Assembly: GCA_025403435.1 (NCBI GenBank)
Contig: CM046343.1
Coordinates: 25,389,126-25,453,125, forward strand
DNA from: Artocarpus heterophyllus
Lineage: Eukaryota > Streptophyta > Magnoliopsida > Rosales > Moraceae
Direction of reading: 5' to 3'
DNA length: 64,000 nt
Positions 23,501 through 34,823 of this stretch are shown here, piece after piece. Positions within the stretch are counted from its first letter, which is position 1. Every line of letters starts with the position of its first letter. Below the pieces are notes generated by a model. The model was not told the origin of the DNA. It saw only the letters and a list, made by a program, of their open reading frames with translations, and made no database searches. Both the position numbers and the translations under genes were made by a program.

Positions 23501-24477
23501 GGTATGCAATCAACTATATATGTGGAAATGGCTTCAGGGGTAACTGCCGAGGACTTGTACCAACAGTTGAAGAGAGCTTACGAGGTATACCAATTTCAGA
23601 CTCGTTCTCTTAGTTGGGTACTTCTGAATTCATTAATAAGTTGAAATGGATATTGTTGCTTTAAACTTCACCGATCAGCAGCCTCTCATCCAAGTAAGGT
23701 GGATTTTGGGGTTAGGTCTTAAAAAACTAATTATTATCTATCTTCTACCCCTATCAATATTTTATCTTGTTAGACCTATAAAATAATCTACAGTCTGAAT
23801 CACTTATCGATGATCTGCCACTGCCACATTGTTATTTAACTTTGTGTGTTTTCTCTGATTATCAACAACATTTTTTTTTTTGAAAGAATTTATCAAGAAC
23901 ATTTTGATGGTCAAGTTATGTCATATTTTGGTGCAAACGAGTCCAGATAAATTGCAATTAGTAGATTCTTTCTTGTGCTTTGTTATTGAGTGAAATAGAA
24001 AGAATTCTGGTACCAAATGGAATTCAGCATACAAATGGATTCACGTGCATATAGTACTCGAGGACTACATCTCCTTGCTGGCTTTCTTTATTTTATTTTA
24101 TTTTTATTAAAATAAAGTTTATGTTCAAATTTTGTTGCAGGATGAAGAATTTGTTATTTTACTGGAGAAAGGAGCCGTTCCTCACACTCATAATGTTCGA
24201 GGATCTAATTACTGTGTCATGAATGTCTTTCCTGATCGGATCCCCGGTCGAGCAATAATTGTTTCTGTTGTATGCTCAAGTTCCCAGTACTTGTTTTTGT
24301 ATTATATGCGTGTATAACAGATTCTGATATATTGCTTCACAGTGACTAATTTCTTATTTGTTGGTGCAGATTGACAATCTGGTCAAGGGAGCTTCAGGCC
24401 AAGCTTTGCAGAATCTTAATCTGATGTTGGGATTTCCAGAAAGCACAGGGCTTCTTTATCAGCCCTTGTTTCCTTGA
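20579..24477 (+). CDS. N-acetyl-gamma-glutamyl-phosphate reductase, plastidial
   Basis: Thirteen coding exons: 20579-20632, 20775-20915, 21038-21145, 21310-21396, 21517-21567, 21738-21809, 22378-22497, 22663-22723, 22830-22910, 23320-23399, 23495-23584, 24141-24269, 24370-24477. They give 393 aa, close to the plant enzyme. It reduces N-acetylglutamyl phosphate to the semialdehyde with NADPH in arginine synthesis. The first 45-50 residues are basic and serine-containing, consistent with a plastid transit peptide. GASGYTGSE (about 57-65) is the NADP-binding loop. NPGCYPTS holds catalytic Cys197, and HRH-PEIEQ near 256 holds the partner His. Similar to Arabidopsis At2g19940 and bacterial ArgC. 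All introns are GT-AG and phases close. No lesion seen. Confidence 0.96.
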
Positions 24478-27400
24478 AAATTTTCTTTCATCTGCCTCAA
24501 CAAAAGTAAGCTTGCCATCTGCGCTAAAACCTCCTTGTTTGCTATGGGAATCACACTAATCAGTATTCCATCTAGTTGTTAATATTCTCAAAGGAAAAAT
24601 GTCTTTGGCATTTCCTAGCCATTATTATGAGCCTCTCTTTTTCTTCTTTGGGTGCCACTTGTTTTTAAAATAATTTTATGCTGCATGTGAATTGTGATGT
24701 ATATATGGCAATTTTCTCCATTAACGTGTTTATGGCTGATATTTCATTGATTTTTGCAGGTAACAATAATAAGGCGTGGAAACTGTGCAAAACTTCATGG
24801 GCTCTTTTCTTTTCATCTCTCAGATAGACAGCTGGTGTATGAGAAAAACAAAGTATCTTGTTTGGTAACCGGCCATCCCATTTGGGAATTTTGTATGTTT
24901 CTAAACTTTAGGCAATAAACTTTTTTTTTAATCTTTGACTATTTTGCTAATTGACATTCAAAACCCAGTTCAGTCACCTTTTTTTTTCTTCTAATTATTA
25001 TTGATAGAGCGATTACCCATTCATATTTTTTGGACAAATTTCACATTTTTCTCATGAACTATGGGCTTTGTCATAAAATGCCCCTCGAACTTTAATTTTA
25101 TAGCTTTTTTCCCCCAGCTTAAGAAATTCGCAAATTTTTCCATTTATTAAATTCTTGACAGAAAATATAATGCAAAAATCCCCCTTGACCATAGGCCTTG
25201 TAACAACGTGTCGGGCTTTCAAAATGTAACATTCTTTACGTTTGGACTACAAAAGATTAGCAAAAGAACTTACTATGATGAGTTTTTTTGAAACAAAATG
25301 ACGTGTAATTCAAATTATTAGTGCTGTTGATTAATTTGCGAAAACAATTACTCTGTTAGTTCCTGCTTGTGCAGTCACCCAGAGGCAATAACTCAGCAGA
25401 AGTTATCATTTTTCTTCCATGCCTCTCAACTTTTATCGTTTGCTTGGCCAACGGAACGTTGAGTAAATTAGGTGATACGTTGTGATCTACTATTTACTTT
25501 TTTTTTTCTTTGGTTTATATTATTTTTTTAATTAAAAAGGCCAAAATACCTTTAGATAAGATTTATTTGCCTAATTTAAACTCAAGATAATAAATCATGT
25601 TTTTATAATTTTTTAAAGTAGTGTGTTTTAAACTTTCTTTTAGAAGTAGTAAGATTCAAAAGCAATGCTATAGAAGCTGTATTTTTCAAATTGACCTTGG
25701 AACTTGGTGGTTCATCAATGATGGATAGCAAAGTAGAAGTAGGAGCTTCCAATGTCTAGGGTTTGTTTGGTACGTGAGTTTAAAATGGTGTGGTTTAGAA
25801 CTTTATGGTTTAAAATGTGAGTTTTAAATTGTATTATTTAAATGGTGGTTTTGAATAGGCGCTTGAGACGTAAAGCTTTAAAACAAGAATAAAACATCAC
25901 ATCACGTTTAAAACGAAAACTGATGTATAGAAAAATATGGTTTATGAAGGAAAAAGGAGAATGAAAATGGTTTTTACTGTAAAAAAATAGTTCAAATTAT
26001 GTAAACTTAAAGAGGGACAAAATTTAGATTTTGAGAGCTTTGGCTGGTTTAAAATTACATTTTGAACGACTTTTGTGATTTAAACTGCCTTAAATGATTT
26101 TACACCTATTTATCAAATGACCTATAATTAGAACGTACCAATAACCATTTACATCTATTCACCCATACATTACGATTAGTGATTACAGATTTTGATTCCC
26201 TTGAAAGATCCTTTATTCATGCCAAAATTTCCACTTTTCTACACTGTAGTCGTCGTAGATAATTTTTTTCCTTTTTTCAATCAAGATGTAACCTCAATTT
26301 ATGGCTTTTGCTTTAAAAATTAAAAAAAAAAGAGGAATAAAATGGATGCTCAAACCCCTAAGGAACATAATACCTCATTTTCCGTCAACATTTTTTTTAA
26401 AGTAAGATTTCATTCCAACAAAGTGAAATATAACAATAACTGACGCATAAATATAAGGCATGACCTGCAATAGAATTTAAGACCATCTATACAAACTAAT
26501 CATGCGCAAACCAAAGGGTGAAAGTGCATGTGATGCCTGCATATAGAGGAAGCGCCTTGACACCCAAACAATAAGTATATATTACACTCTTTAACTAGGC
26601 CGTCAATAGTCGATGAAAAAAATATGAGTAAATATAGGTCACGACAATGTAACACAAAGGCCACAACCATAATGCAAACATACCCAACACCAAGAGCTCT
26701 TGTGGGAGAGACACACAAGAAACGACTAGAAGATGGGAAGACCAGCTCTGTTATTACATAAAAAAAAAAAACACAAAACAAGAACAAAAAAATAACACCA
26801 TAGAGGTGGATAACACCACGCTTTTATTGGAAAAAAAAAAAACTAAACAAAACCGAGACAAACCACAAACTAATAAAGCAATAACGCTGATAGCCCATAC
26901 CAAAAGAGTGATGAGGTTGAACCCCACCAACTAGAACCTTAGTTGAAGACTGCCACGAGAACACCGCTGCAAATAGCCAAACTACCCCAACCACAGCCGC
27001 TCTAACGAAGAAGCCCAACCACAGCTAAGAGTCACCAGAACCAGACACCAAAGCCCGCAAGAACCGCTACTACCACCGACGAAGGAAATGACCAACCAAC
27101 TCCCAAAAAACCAAGATCAACCATCACCCTATAACCACATAGCATTAAATTCGACCACGCAACTTAGAAATGGAGCCACTCATGGACAAAGGTGGACGGC
27201 CGCCTGAACTTTGGTTTTCTTTCAATTTTATATACGAAATTTTATAAACTTGTGTTTTGTCTCCCTAAAATTATATTTCTCCTCCTTGAAATTATATTTC
27301 ACCCTTCTTAAGAATATATTTCACCTCCCCTTTTAAACCTTACATCTTTTTATTTCCCCTACCTTATTAGTTTAGTGGAGTCCTCACCGCCTTTGACTAA

Positions 27401-28145
27401 TTTTTTTTTTGCTTCACCCTAGCTAGACATTGCGACCACAACCCAATGGCGAGCCTCTGAGGCGACCACTCCCCTAACTACGCACACTCTCATGAGCTGG
27501 AGACCAGACAGCTAGCCCAAGGTTGGCATCGGCATCCAACCCCAAGGAGAAGGGGCGACGCAGAAAAAAGGGAAAGAAAACCATATTAGAAAGTCAACAA
27601 TTTAACAAAAGAAAAAAAATTACAAGAGCTTTAAAGTTTTGAGACACATTGTTGGAAGGCCTATATCTGATATTTTCCATCAATAATTTAACGTAAGAAA
27701 GAAATTTGTAAGAGTTTTGAAAGTTATGGTGGCAAACAAGCTAAAATTTAAGTTGGAGGGTCTCTTATGAAAACGTGAAATTTATCCCTTTTAGAAGGAA
27801 ATGCCAAGTTGATAAACAAACAGATACAGCATACGATATAAATGGGATGAAAGTAAATATCCTAGTGCTTACCCTCCAAAAAAAAAAAAAAGAAAGAAAA
27901 GAAAAAGAGGCGCAGCATCAAACTTTGTGCGCTTTTCCTTGTGCAGCTGGGCAGTTTTTTAATACTTTCTAGACCCAGAAACTCAAAAATATATAACCTA
28001 AAAGAAAGCCATATTAAAAATCAAATTAAAAGGCGAAAACAAAAACAAAAGCACATAACTTTGTTGCGTCTTCAACTCTGTTTCGTCGGCGATTGTAGTT
28101 CTTCTGCGGCGGCAGAGGCGGCGGAGGAGGAGGAGGAGGAGATAA
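24478..28145. other. Intergenic region
   Basis: 3' UTR of the reductase up to about 24920, then AT-rich DNA with transposon-like pieces: a TTTGTTTGGTACGTG start at 25762, and a GC-richer stretch (26380-27560) with A-runs at 26760-26772 and 26829-26842 that looks like non-LTR retrotransposon debris. The last 100 bp before 28146 is a GGAGGA-rich 5' leader of the next gene. No supported ORF. Confidence 0.45.
24507..24760 (+). other. Possible 3'-UTR intron of the reductase gene
   Basis: ACAAAAG/TAAGC at the left and TTTTTGCAG at 24752-24760 would splice within the 3' UTR. The donor is not a classic one. Transcript data would decide it. Confidence 0.3.
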
Positions 28146-30845
28146 ATGGGGTTGTTGAGGAGAATAGCGGGATTTCTAGGGTTTTCGAAGGACGACGGTC
28201 ACGAGGTTAAGGACGAAGCCGACGACGATCATCACGAAGACGCTAATACTGCTGCTTCGCAAGCTCGGAATCGCGCCCATCTCAAGGAAACCGGGCTTCC
28301 CCGTAAAGGCTTCAGCGTTCCCGTTCAGGTCGCTGTCGACCGATCCCCTCCCGGCCCTGTTCTCGCTCCTTGTAATTCCGGCGATGGCGGTCTTCAGGTT
28401 CGTCTCTATTTCTCTTTCAATCTCTTATCTTCCGTTAATCGTGCAATCTTTTTACAATGCTTGAATTAACCCAAATTGTTGAATCCTGTGATTTCAATTT
28501 CTATGCGATGAGATCCGATCATTGATGTAACTACATAGCTATTTCGTATAATGTTTCTAGGGTTTCAGTTATTGATATTTATCTTCGAAATTGATTAGTT
28601 TACGGTTTGGAGATTATCAGATTTTTTTTTTCCTCAGTTGAAATTCAAGAGTCAAACTTATTAAGCTTTGGTTGGAAACTTTGAACTCCCACTACTTTGC
28701 CAACAATTATAGGTTTTGAGTTCTGAATGAAATCTATGATTGGTTTCAATTGTATCTGGAATTGTGTTGAAGTTGATATCTAGGTCTTTGGTCTGTCATT
28801 CATCGGTTGTCCTTAGAAATAGAAAAAGGAAATAAACAGCAGAACCACTCTCTTTTCATTTTTGCTTTATGTTCTTCAATTTTATTGCCCGTCCCTTTTT
28901 TTCTTTCTCCAATCCTTTTTAGATCGTTCTAGTGACTTTCGGAGTTAGAAATGTTGGCTCTTTGATACAAAACGTAACGTGGAATAAATTAGTATAATTA
29001 AATCTAATCCATACATTAAATAATTGACACTACCTTGATGCCACGCATGGAATTTTAAGAGATTTATTCCATTAAAGATTATCCAGATTCGTTAAGGTGG
29101 AGAATTTTATACATGTTTTTTTCTTCCTTTTTTTTGGGAAGATATGGATTCTTCTTCTTTTGATCTTTAATTTTTCAGTTTGTCCTTCCTTTTTCTTTCC
29201 TTTTTTTTTTTTTTTTTCCCTTCTATCCATTTGTTTTTTAATCTTTTCACCCGACAAGTCACCTTCAAAATTGTGCCCGAGTCATGTTTTACTGGGATGT
29301 TTGTGCTTTCATTTAGTTGTCCTAAGTTGAACTCTCCTGTAGGTTACTGCTTCTCTCTCTTTCCTAGATGAACCGAAGAGAGAATGAGATGGCTAAATGA
29401 AGATTCCTTCATGGTTAAAGATGAAAAAGTGCTTATTTCAAACAAAGAATTTCATTTATTATCAACATGACACCCAAAGACAAGGACATAAGATTAGAAC
29501 TCCCATCTTTGTGGTGTCTTCTTCTTGCATTTCCTGTACTCGCTGGGGCATTTGTTTATCTTTTTCTTTTATCATTAGGGCAGTGCTTATTAAGCATCAT
29601 TCTATCGTATTCTTGTGTGCATTAAGGCATAAAAAATGCTGGTTAATTGCAGTTATCCTTAATTCTTTCACGAGAATGTTAAATTCAGGGTAAAGATTAT
29701 TCCTTAATTCTTTCACGAGAATATTTTGTTCAGGATAAAAATTACTTAGCTGGTATTGGATATCAATGACAATGTTAATTCTATTCTGTTTGCCAAAAGT
29801 TTTTTTTCTTTTTTTTCTTTCCTTTTCCCCTTTTATCTTTTCATTTTATTTGTCATAATTTGTTCTTTGGCTATGAGCCAGGAGAACTTTTTTTTAATAT
29901 ATCTTTCTCATATTTTTTTAAGACTATCCTCTTCTTTTTAGTCTGATTGAGGACTTTTTTAATTGGCTAAATTCACCATTTGATAACTGCTGACGTTAAA
30001 AGCTGACTTTTCTTCTATGGTTTCAGTACGAAAATATCATTGAACTATTCTGTAGTCAAGTGCGCAATGCACATTCTAGAAATTCACAATATGCATAAAA
30101 ATATTACAGATAAAATGCTTTTTGTTTTCTCTACAAGCCAACAAAATGAACAAAGTTTGGAACTTGGAAGGTCGTAAAAACTGTAAAACTGTATTGATTG
30201 ATTTGCTATTACTTACAAGCTTTTACGTCATTGTCTTGTGGAGGAAAAAGTTGAACTGCTGTCTTGTTGGTGAGAACTTTGTGGCATGTTGAGACAAGAT
30301 TGGAAGAGAAATGCCTTGTGAATACGGAGTACCTTCCATGTTTCATTTGTGAACTTTCAGCATTTAAAACCCAATTTTAGTGATCCTTGTGGGCAGTAAT
30401 TGTAGTTGCTGCAAGTATTGTTTTTGTTATTGTTGTGATGCACAATTTAAATGCGACATGTAATGTTGATACTGGTCATCTTTTAAGAATTGATTGTGTA
30501 CTTTCTAGACCTGCTCTCTCTTCCCATTTTTCTCTAGAAAAGCACTCGTCTTTGGACCACATGTTGCTTGAGCTGAAGTGGGCATTTTCTTTTCCTTTCT
30601 GCATCCAGGGTTTGAGATGGTATGCAAAGCGACTAAGGGTGGACGAAGACGGAGATGTTGCTGATGAGTTCTTTGACGAAGTCGCTCTTGAAACACCAAC
30701 TACCGCAGAAACTGATAGGAAGCCATTTCCAAGGTTCCAAGTGAAATACAGCACCAGACCGGCCAAAGTTAAGAAACAGGTCATTTTGCATGATGGTAGG
30801 ATCCAACAGTGCGTGGAACACCAAGGCAGGCTTCAATGGGTATAA
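28146..30845 (+). CDS. Conserved plant protein of unknown function, 162 aa
   Basis: Exons 28146-28397 and 30609-30845, joined across a 2.2-kb GT-AG intron at phase 0. The ATG at 28146 follows a purine-rich GGAGGA leader. The protein starts MGLLRRIAGFLGFSKDD, a hydrophobic/basic start that could associate with membranes; the glycine at position 2 makes N-myristoylation possible but untested. An acidic and histidine-rich stretch follows (about 18-35), then a GLPRKGFSVPVQVAVDR block. Exon 2 gives GLRWYAKRLRVDEDGDVADEF and a basic C-terminus ending GRLQWV. Exon structure and clean frame argue for a real gene. I do not recognise a named family, so no function is given. Confidence 0.75.
29657..29745 (+). 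repeat. Imperfect tandem repeat in the large intron
   Basis: Two units of about 45 bp share CCTTAATTCTTTCACGAGAA and a TTCAGG-TAAA end. Confidence 0.75.
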
Positions 30846-31692
30846 CAACTATTTGACAACACATTTATCAGATCTTGGATTTCGGGTTTTGGGATACAAA
30901 ACTAAAGCACGAGCATGATGCCCGTTTACCAATCTGTTCTTCACGATGGAACATGGTCGTCTGTATTATGTCTGTGCTTGCTGGTACAAGTTCTGAGGCA
31001 GAACTTCATGACCCACTTGTTTTATCAATATCATATTGTTAAGGTTGATAAGGTTGGCTTTTTCTGGAAGTGGTTGATTCCTTTTCGAGGATCTTTGGTT
31101 GTACCTTTAGCTGCTCCACGTGAATCCTATGATTGTACCTAATCCATTTCATTTAGTACGTTGATATAATTGTGTTATATAGACTCTTATTCCTGCTGAT
31201 GTTAAAAACTGTTTTTTATGCTACTTGTTTTCCACTTTTTTGATGCTTTCAGAAGTTACACGTGGAAACAACCGATTACTTTCACTGGTTTCTTGAGTAG
31301 TTTCTTTTTTCTTTTTTTTCTTTTTTTTGAAAGTATTCTTGACAAGTATTGGATACCATGAAGAGGCTCCAAAACCAGTCTTTATGTCAAATTCACCCTT
31401 CAATTCTCTCACCGCACCTCCTTTTCCAATAAAGTCCAAACTCTTTATCACATCATAGTGGGAAACCACCCGTCATGGTGAACTTTAGTTTTGGTTAAAA
31501 AACCAGTGTGCGAAACTGAGAGGGAATCCGATAACGATCAGAAACCTACAAGTAGGTATTCTACTACAAAAATCTCAAAATGAGAAAGACATTGATGACT
31601 TGAGCTGGTCCAAAAACACAAACTGAAACTATCTTTCACTGAGAACGGAAAAGAGTCCATTTAAGATTACATTATTAAGACGGCATTCAACT
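30846..31692. other. Tail-to-tail intergenic region
   Basis: 3' flanks of the unknown gene (+) and the LEA gene (-). AT-rich with T-runs near 31300-31330. Nothing else supported. Confidence 0.5.
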
Positions 31693-32306
31693 TTAACCAA
31701 AGGCCCCGATAAAATATAAACGCTTGTTGTGATGAAGTTGGGTACCCAAGGGGTAAGTCGGCGCGGTGGCCCCAGCCATTGGATTGGCTGTTCCAACAAG
31801 CTGCTGGTGGTGGGGGAGGCTGTGTGTCCCAACCACGGGCTCATTCTGCCCATAAACCGGGCCACAGAGGGGTCCGCGGGGCTTGTGCCGCCATAAAGAG
31901 GCGGGTCGTGGTGGCCGGGGGCACGGTGATGACGAAGATGGGCTTGCTTGTGTCTTAACTTCTCAGCTGCATGCCTTGCCTTTGCCTCAGGCGGCTCCTT
32001 CTTGGCTTCAGCTTCCTTGGCCTTTCTTCGCTCATCTGCAATCTTTTTCTCTTCCTCTGTCCTCGCCACTGCTTTCTCCAACAGAAAAACATGGTCACGA
32101 GACAACACAAATACAATCAGCACACACACATACACACACACACACACATATATATCCTATATGCATATACCACAACCATATGTCATAATAATCATAATAT
32201 AGTACAAGCAGTTGATGATTATAAACCTTTTCTTCGACTTTGGAATTTCGACGTGCTCCTTGGCAGCACTAGCCATGTTGCTGATCTTCTCCTTTGCAGA
32301 CTGCAT
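31693..32306 (-). pseudogene. Late embryogenesis abundant protein, group 1 (LEA_1), frame broken
   Basis: Exon 1 runs from ATG 32306 (MQSAKEKISNMASAAKEH), the LEA_1 (PF03760) start. Exon 2 begins about 32075 with a KAVARTEEEKK-ADERRKAKE segment, the diagnostic core, and later TAPTYPLG. LEA_1 proteins are small, hydrophilic, desiccation-induced protectants. Two breaks are visible. Near 32240-32250 the exon 1 frame shifts relative to the expected K-V-E-E-K segment before the GT donor; a short deletion of about 7 bp would explain it. Near 31850-31875 the frame shifts again, because the PVYG...TAPTYPLG part sits in another frame and ends at TAA 31693-31695. It could be a pseudogene or carry assembly indels. 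Its promoter still has ABA elements. Confidence 0.7.
32119..32150 (+). repeat. CA microsatellite in the LEA intron
   Basis: CACACA-rich run with two TA interruptions. It lies in the LEA intron on the other strand. Confidence 0.85.
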
Positions 32307-32318
32307 TTTTGCGCGCGT

Positions 32319-32355
32319 ATGTGTGTGTGTGTGTGTGTTTTTTTTTTTTTTTTGG
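32319..32355 (+). repeat. GT microsatellite followed by T-run
   Basis: TGTGTG repeats followed by about 16 T. It is in the LEA 5' leader region; on the LEA strand this is an A-run followed by CA repeats. Confidence 0.85.
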
Positions 32356-32410
32356 GTGATACGATGTTTGGTAATACAAGGATCAATTAATGCGTTCGTT
32401 TCTATTCCAT

Positions 32411-32474
32411 CTTATATGGAGAAAACTGAGACAGAGATGATCATGTTTGATCACGACACGTAGGCTGACACGTA
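32411..32474 (-). promoter_or_regulatory. TATA box and two ABRE motifs of the LEA gene
   Basis: On the minus strand TACGTGTC occurs at 32474-32467 and 32462-32455, 12 bp apart. ACGTGTC is the classic abscisic-acid response core. A TATA-like CCATATAAG lies at 32419-32411, about 40 bp closer to the gene and about 105 bp before the ATG. This is the expected arrangement for a seed- or stress-induced LEA promoter. Confidence 0.65.
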
Positions 32475-34823
32475 GAGAACATGCAGGATCGTTGAGTTTC
32501 ACACATTGGAGTTAGACAGAGACCTACTAAGTTTTTGAGACTTGTCGTTACAGAAAGTGACAGCCCTTTATTGGAAACCGTACAGTTATCTTATAATGTG
32601 AAACCTATCAGGAAACGGAAAGGGATAAATTACTCTTGTTTGGACGTATTATTGGCGGGAGAAAATCCAGGCGTTTCTTGAAAATCCTCACGAGTGTGCG
32701 AATCCTCAATGTGAGACTAGCCGACGAGAGTTATCAAGTTCTGATCTCTACAGGTGAGACGCCCTGCAAAACAGAACCTGTGATCGTTGTACTTGTACCA
32801 AAAAAGAAACTCTAATTGGAAATTACTTATTATTATGATTATTATTTGAAATTGTGAATACTGTTATCGGGGTGGAGCTTGTTTGCAAACTATTTTTGCA
32901 CATTAAGTCGCTTCTTTTTTTTTTTTGTGAAGTGACATTAATACGCCTTTGATAATACTTAAGATCTTAGTTTTCGCACTAATCATTTCTTTTTTTTAGA
33001 AAGGAGAGGAGATTTTATTCGAGCAAAAAAATAATACAGACCCTGTAATATATGGTATAACCCTTAACAGGAACCGGTATTACCAAGATAAATATATCAA
33101 CACATATAGGAGATAGTGTCAAAAGCCTTAAAAAATGAGAGTACTTTGACACAAAAGAAACGAAACCGCATTATGCTTTTTTTAATTAAACCCTCAAAAT
33201 TGGAATCTAATCAATTAGGAGTCACAAAATAGTAACACAAAGGTCGGCATCAACAAACAACATGCAAAAGGCGAACTCTCATAGATTTCACGAAAGACAA
33301 AACAAAAATCGAAAGATGGAGAAACTTTCTGTTATTACTAAGAGCTCGCTTGAAATTGCTTACTTTAAGCTACTTTTGGCTTATTGTATTTAAAATCTGC
33401 TTATAAACTCATTTGAGTGATCGATGAAAAAGTGCCTATGACTTTTATAAACACTTATTGGATAAGTACGGTCAAAGATGTTTATAAAAAAAGCACTTAT
33501 AATTTTTTTTATTTACACTTTTGACCTTATATTTAAAAATATCAAATTAAGAATTTCATCTTTATCCTTGAATTTCACTACTTTTTATATCAATAAGAGC
33601 TTCTGATTTATTTAACCAAACATGTTTAAAAACTCTTCTAACATTAAATAACACTTTTCTATACATTATCCAAATACTAATAAACAAACCATAGCTTATG
33701 CTTCTCTTATTCTATTGTTCGAAAATACTTATCCCAATCAGCCTTAAAAACAGATGCACAAAACAAAACAAACATCTTTATTTAAAACACAGCTTCAAAT
33801 CAAAACAACGGGAGGACTCAAGCTTGCGCATGATCCGATAGACGACCCACCAAAAGACTGAAACATTAGATGAGAAATAAAGACGAGCAAAGAGCAGAAC
33901 CACTGTGAAGGTAAATGAGTGGTTGGCAAGAGGGCCACAACTAAAACCGCAGCCGCCACCTCCACCTAAACAAGGTGCACCTCAAGATTCAGTATTGCAC
34001 CACCAAAGCAAAAACACCTCCACAAGTACACCACATCATAAAAATAATGCAATGTTGGAGGTGAGAATATATTGTCGGCAAAACGCTCATTAACCCTCAA
34101 AAGCCACTACCATTGCAAGCTTGTAACTGTTAAACGACAACAGGGCGAAGCCCCTAAAGCCGCCGCACCACCAGACGCCGCACACATAGAAGGAGACGCT
34201 AATGCCTAAGGACGCTGACCCTTCTTCTTGTCAAAAGTCACTGCATAAATTCGCAATCTAGTAGTTGAGGTGCCACCGGAAGGCCTCTATGAGACCCCAA
34301 GCACTATCTTTGGGGCCGAAGAACCAAAGCCAGCCGAACAACAGCGATGGTCTTCGGCCCAAGCTTGTTGTCACTCACCGCCCCATTTTTGCCAAATTTT
34401 TCTTGAGAGGTTGTCACCAAAGAAGAGTAGTCTAGATCACCCGAGAGAAACCTTGTCTTGAACACGAAGCCCACGTGGTTCTAGAAGGTTTCATAACTGT
34501 CTGAAAAGTTCTATCATATTCTAGATTTATCCACATGGGTTTAGAAGCATCTGGAACTTTATGAAAGACCTTGGCAGACTTAAGAAGCTTCAAGACTACT
34601 CTAGAACTTTCTAGAATATTAAAGACACACATACATACTAATATATTGTAGAATTCTCTGGAAACCTTTTACACTTTGTACATAATCTAGTAGCATGTTA
34701 GAATGTTTTAGGCTAGCCCTCTTTCCACATGATTCTAAAATGTTCTTAGAATGGCTATTGGCCTATAAATAAGGGAATGCCCCTCATTTGCTATCCATCC
34801 ACCACACTTGTAAAGACTACTTT
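32475..34823. other. Intergenic region with transposon debris
   Basis: Contains a MITE-like segment (about 33345-33735) whose inner end resembles 53800-53930, a GC-richer stretch (33830-34440) that looks like a degraded non-LTR retrotransposon (a T-run is at 32990-32997), and an LTR-like promoter with heat-shock elements (34480-34800, listed separately). No gene supported. Confidence 0.45.
34480..34800 (+). promoter_or_regulatory. Heat-shock-element cluster and TATA box in an LTR-like remnant
   Basis: A perfect GAAnnTTCnnGAA lies at 34604-34616 and a GAAnnTTCnnGA at 34584-34595, with partial TTCTAGAAGG motifs near 34480-34490. A CCTATAAATAAGG TATA box is at about 34761-34773. The downstream part is split by the solo LTR and resumes at 37838. 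It resembles U3-R of a copia-type LTR, but ends were not fixed. Confidence 0.4.

Noticed and set aside
31948..32202. Plus-strand ORFs at 31883-32390
   Set aside because: They are the opposite strand of the LEA gene and run through CA/T repeats.
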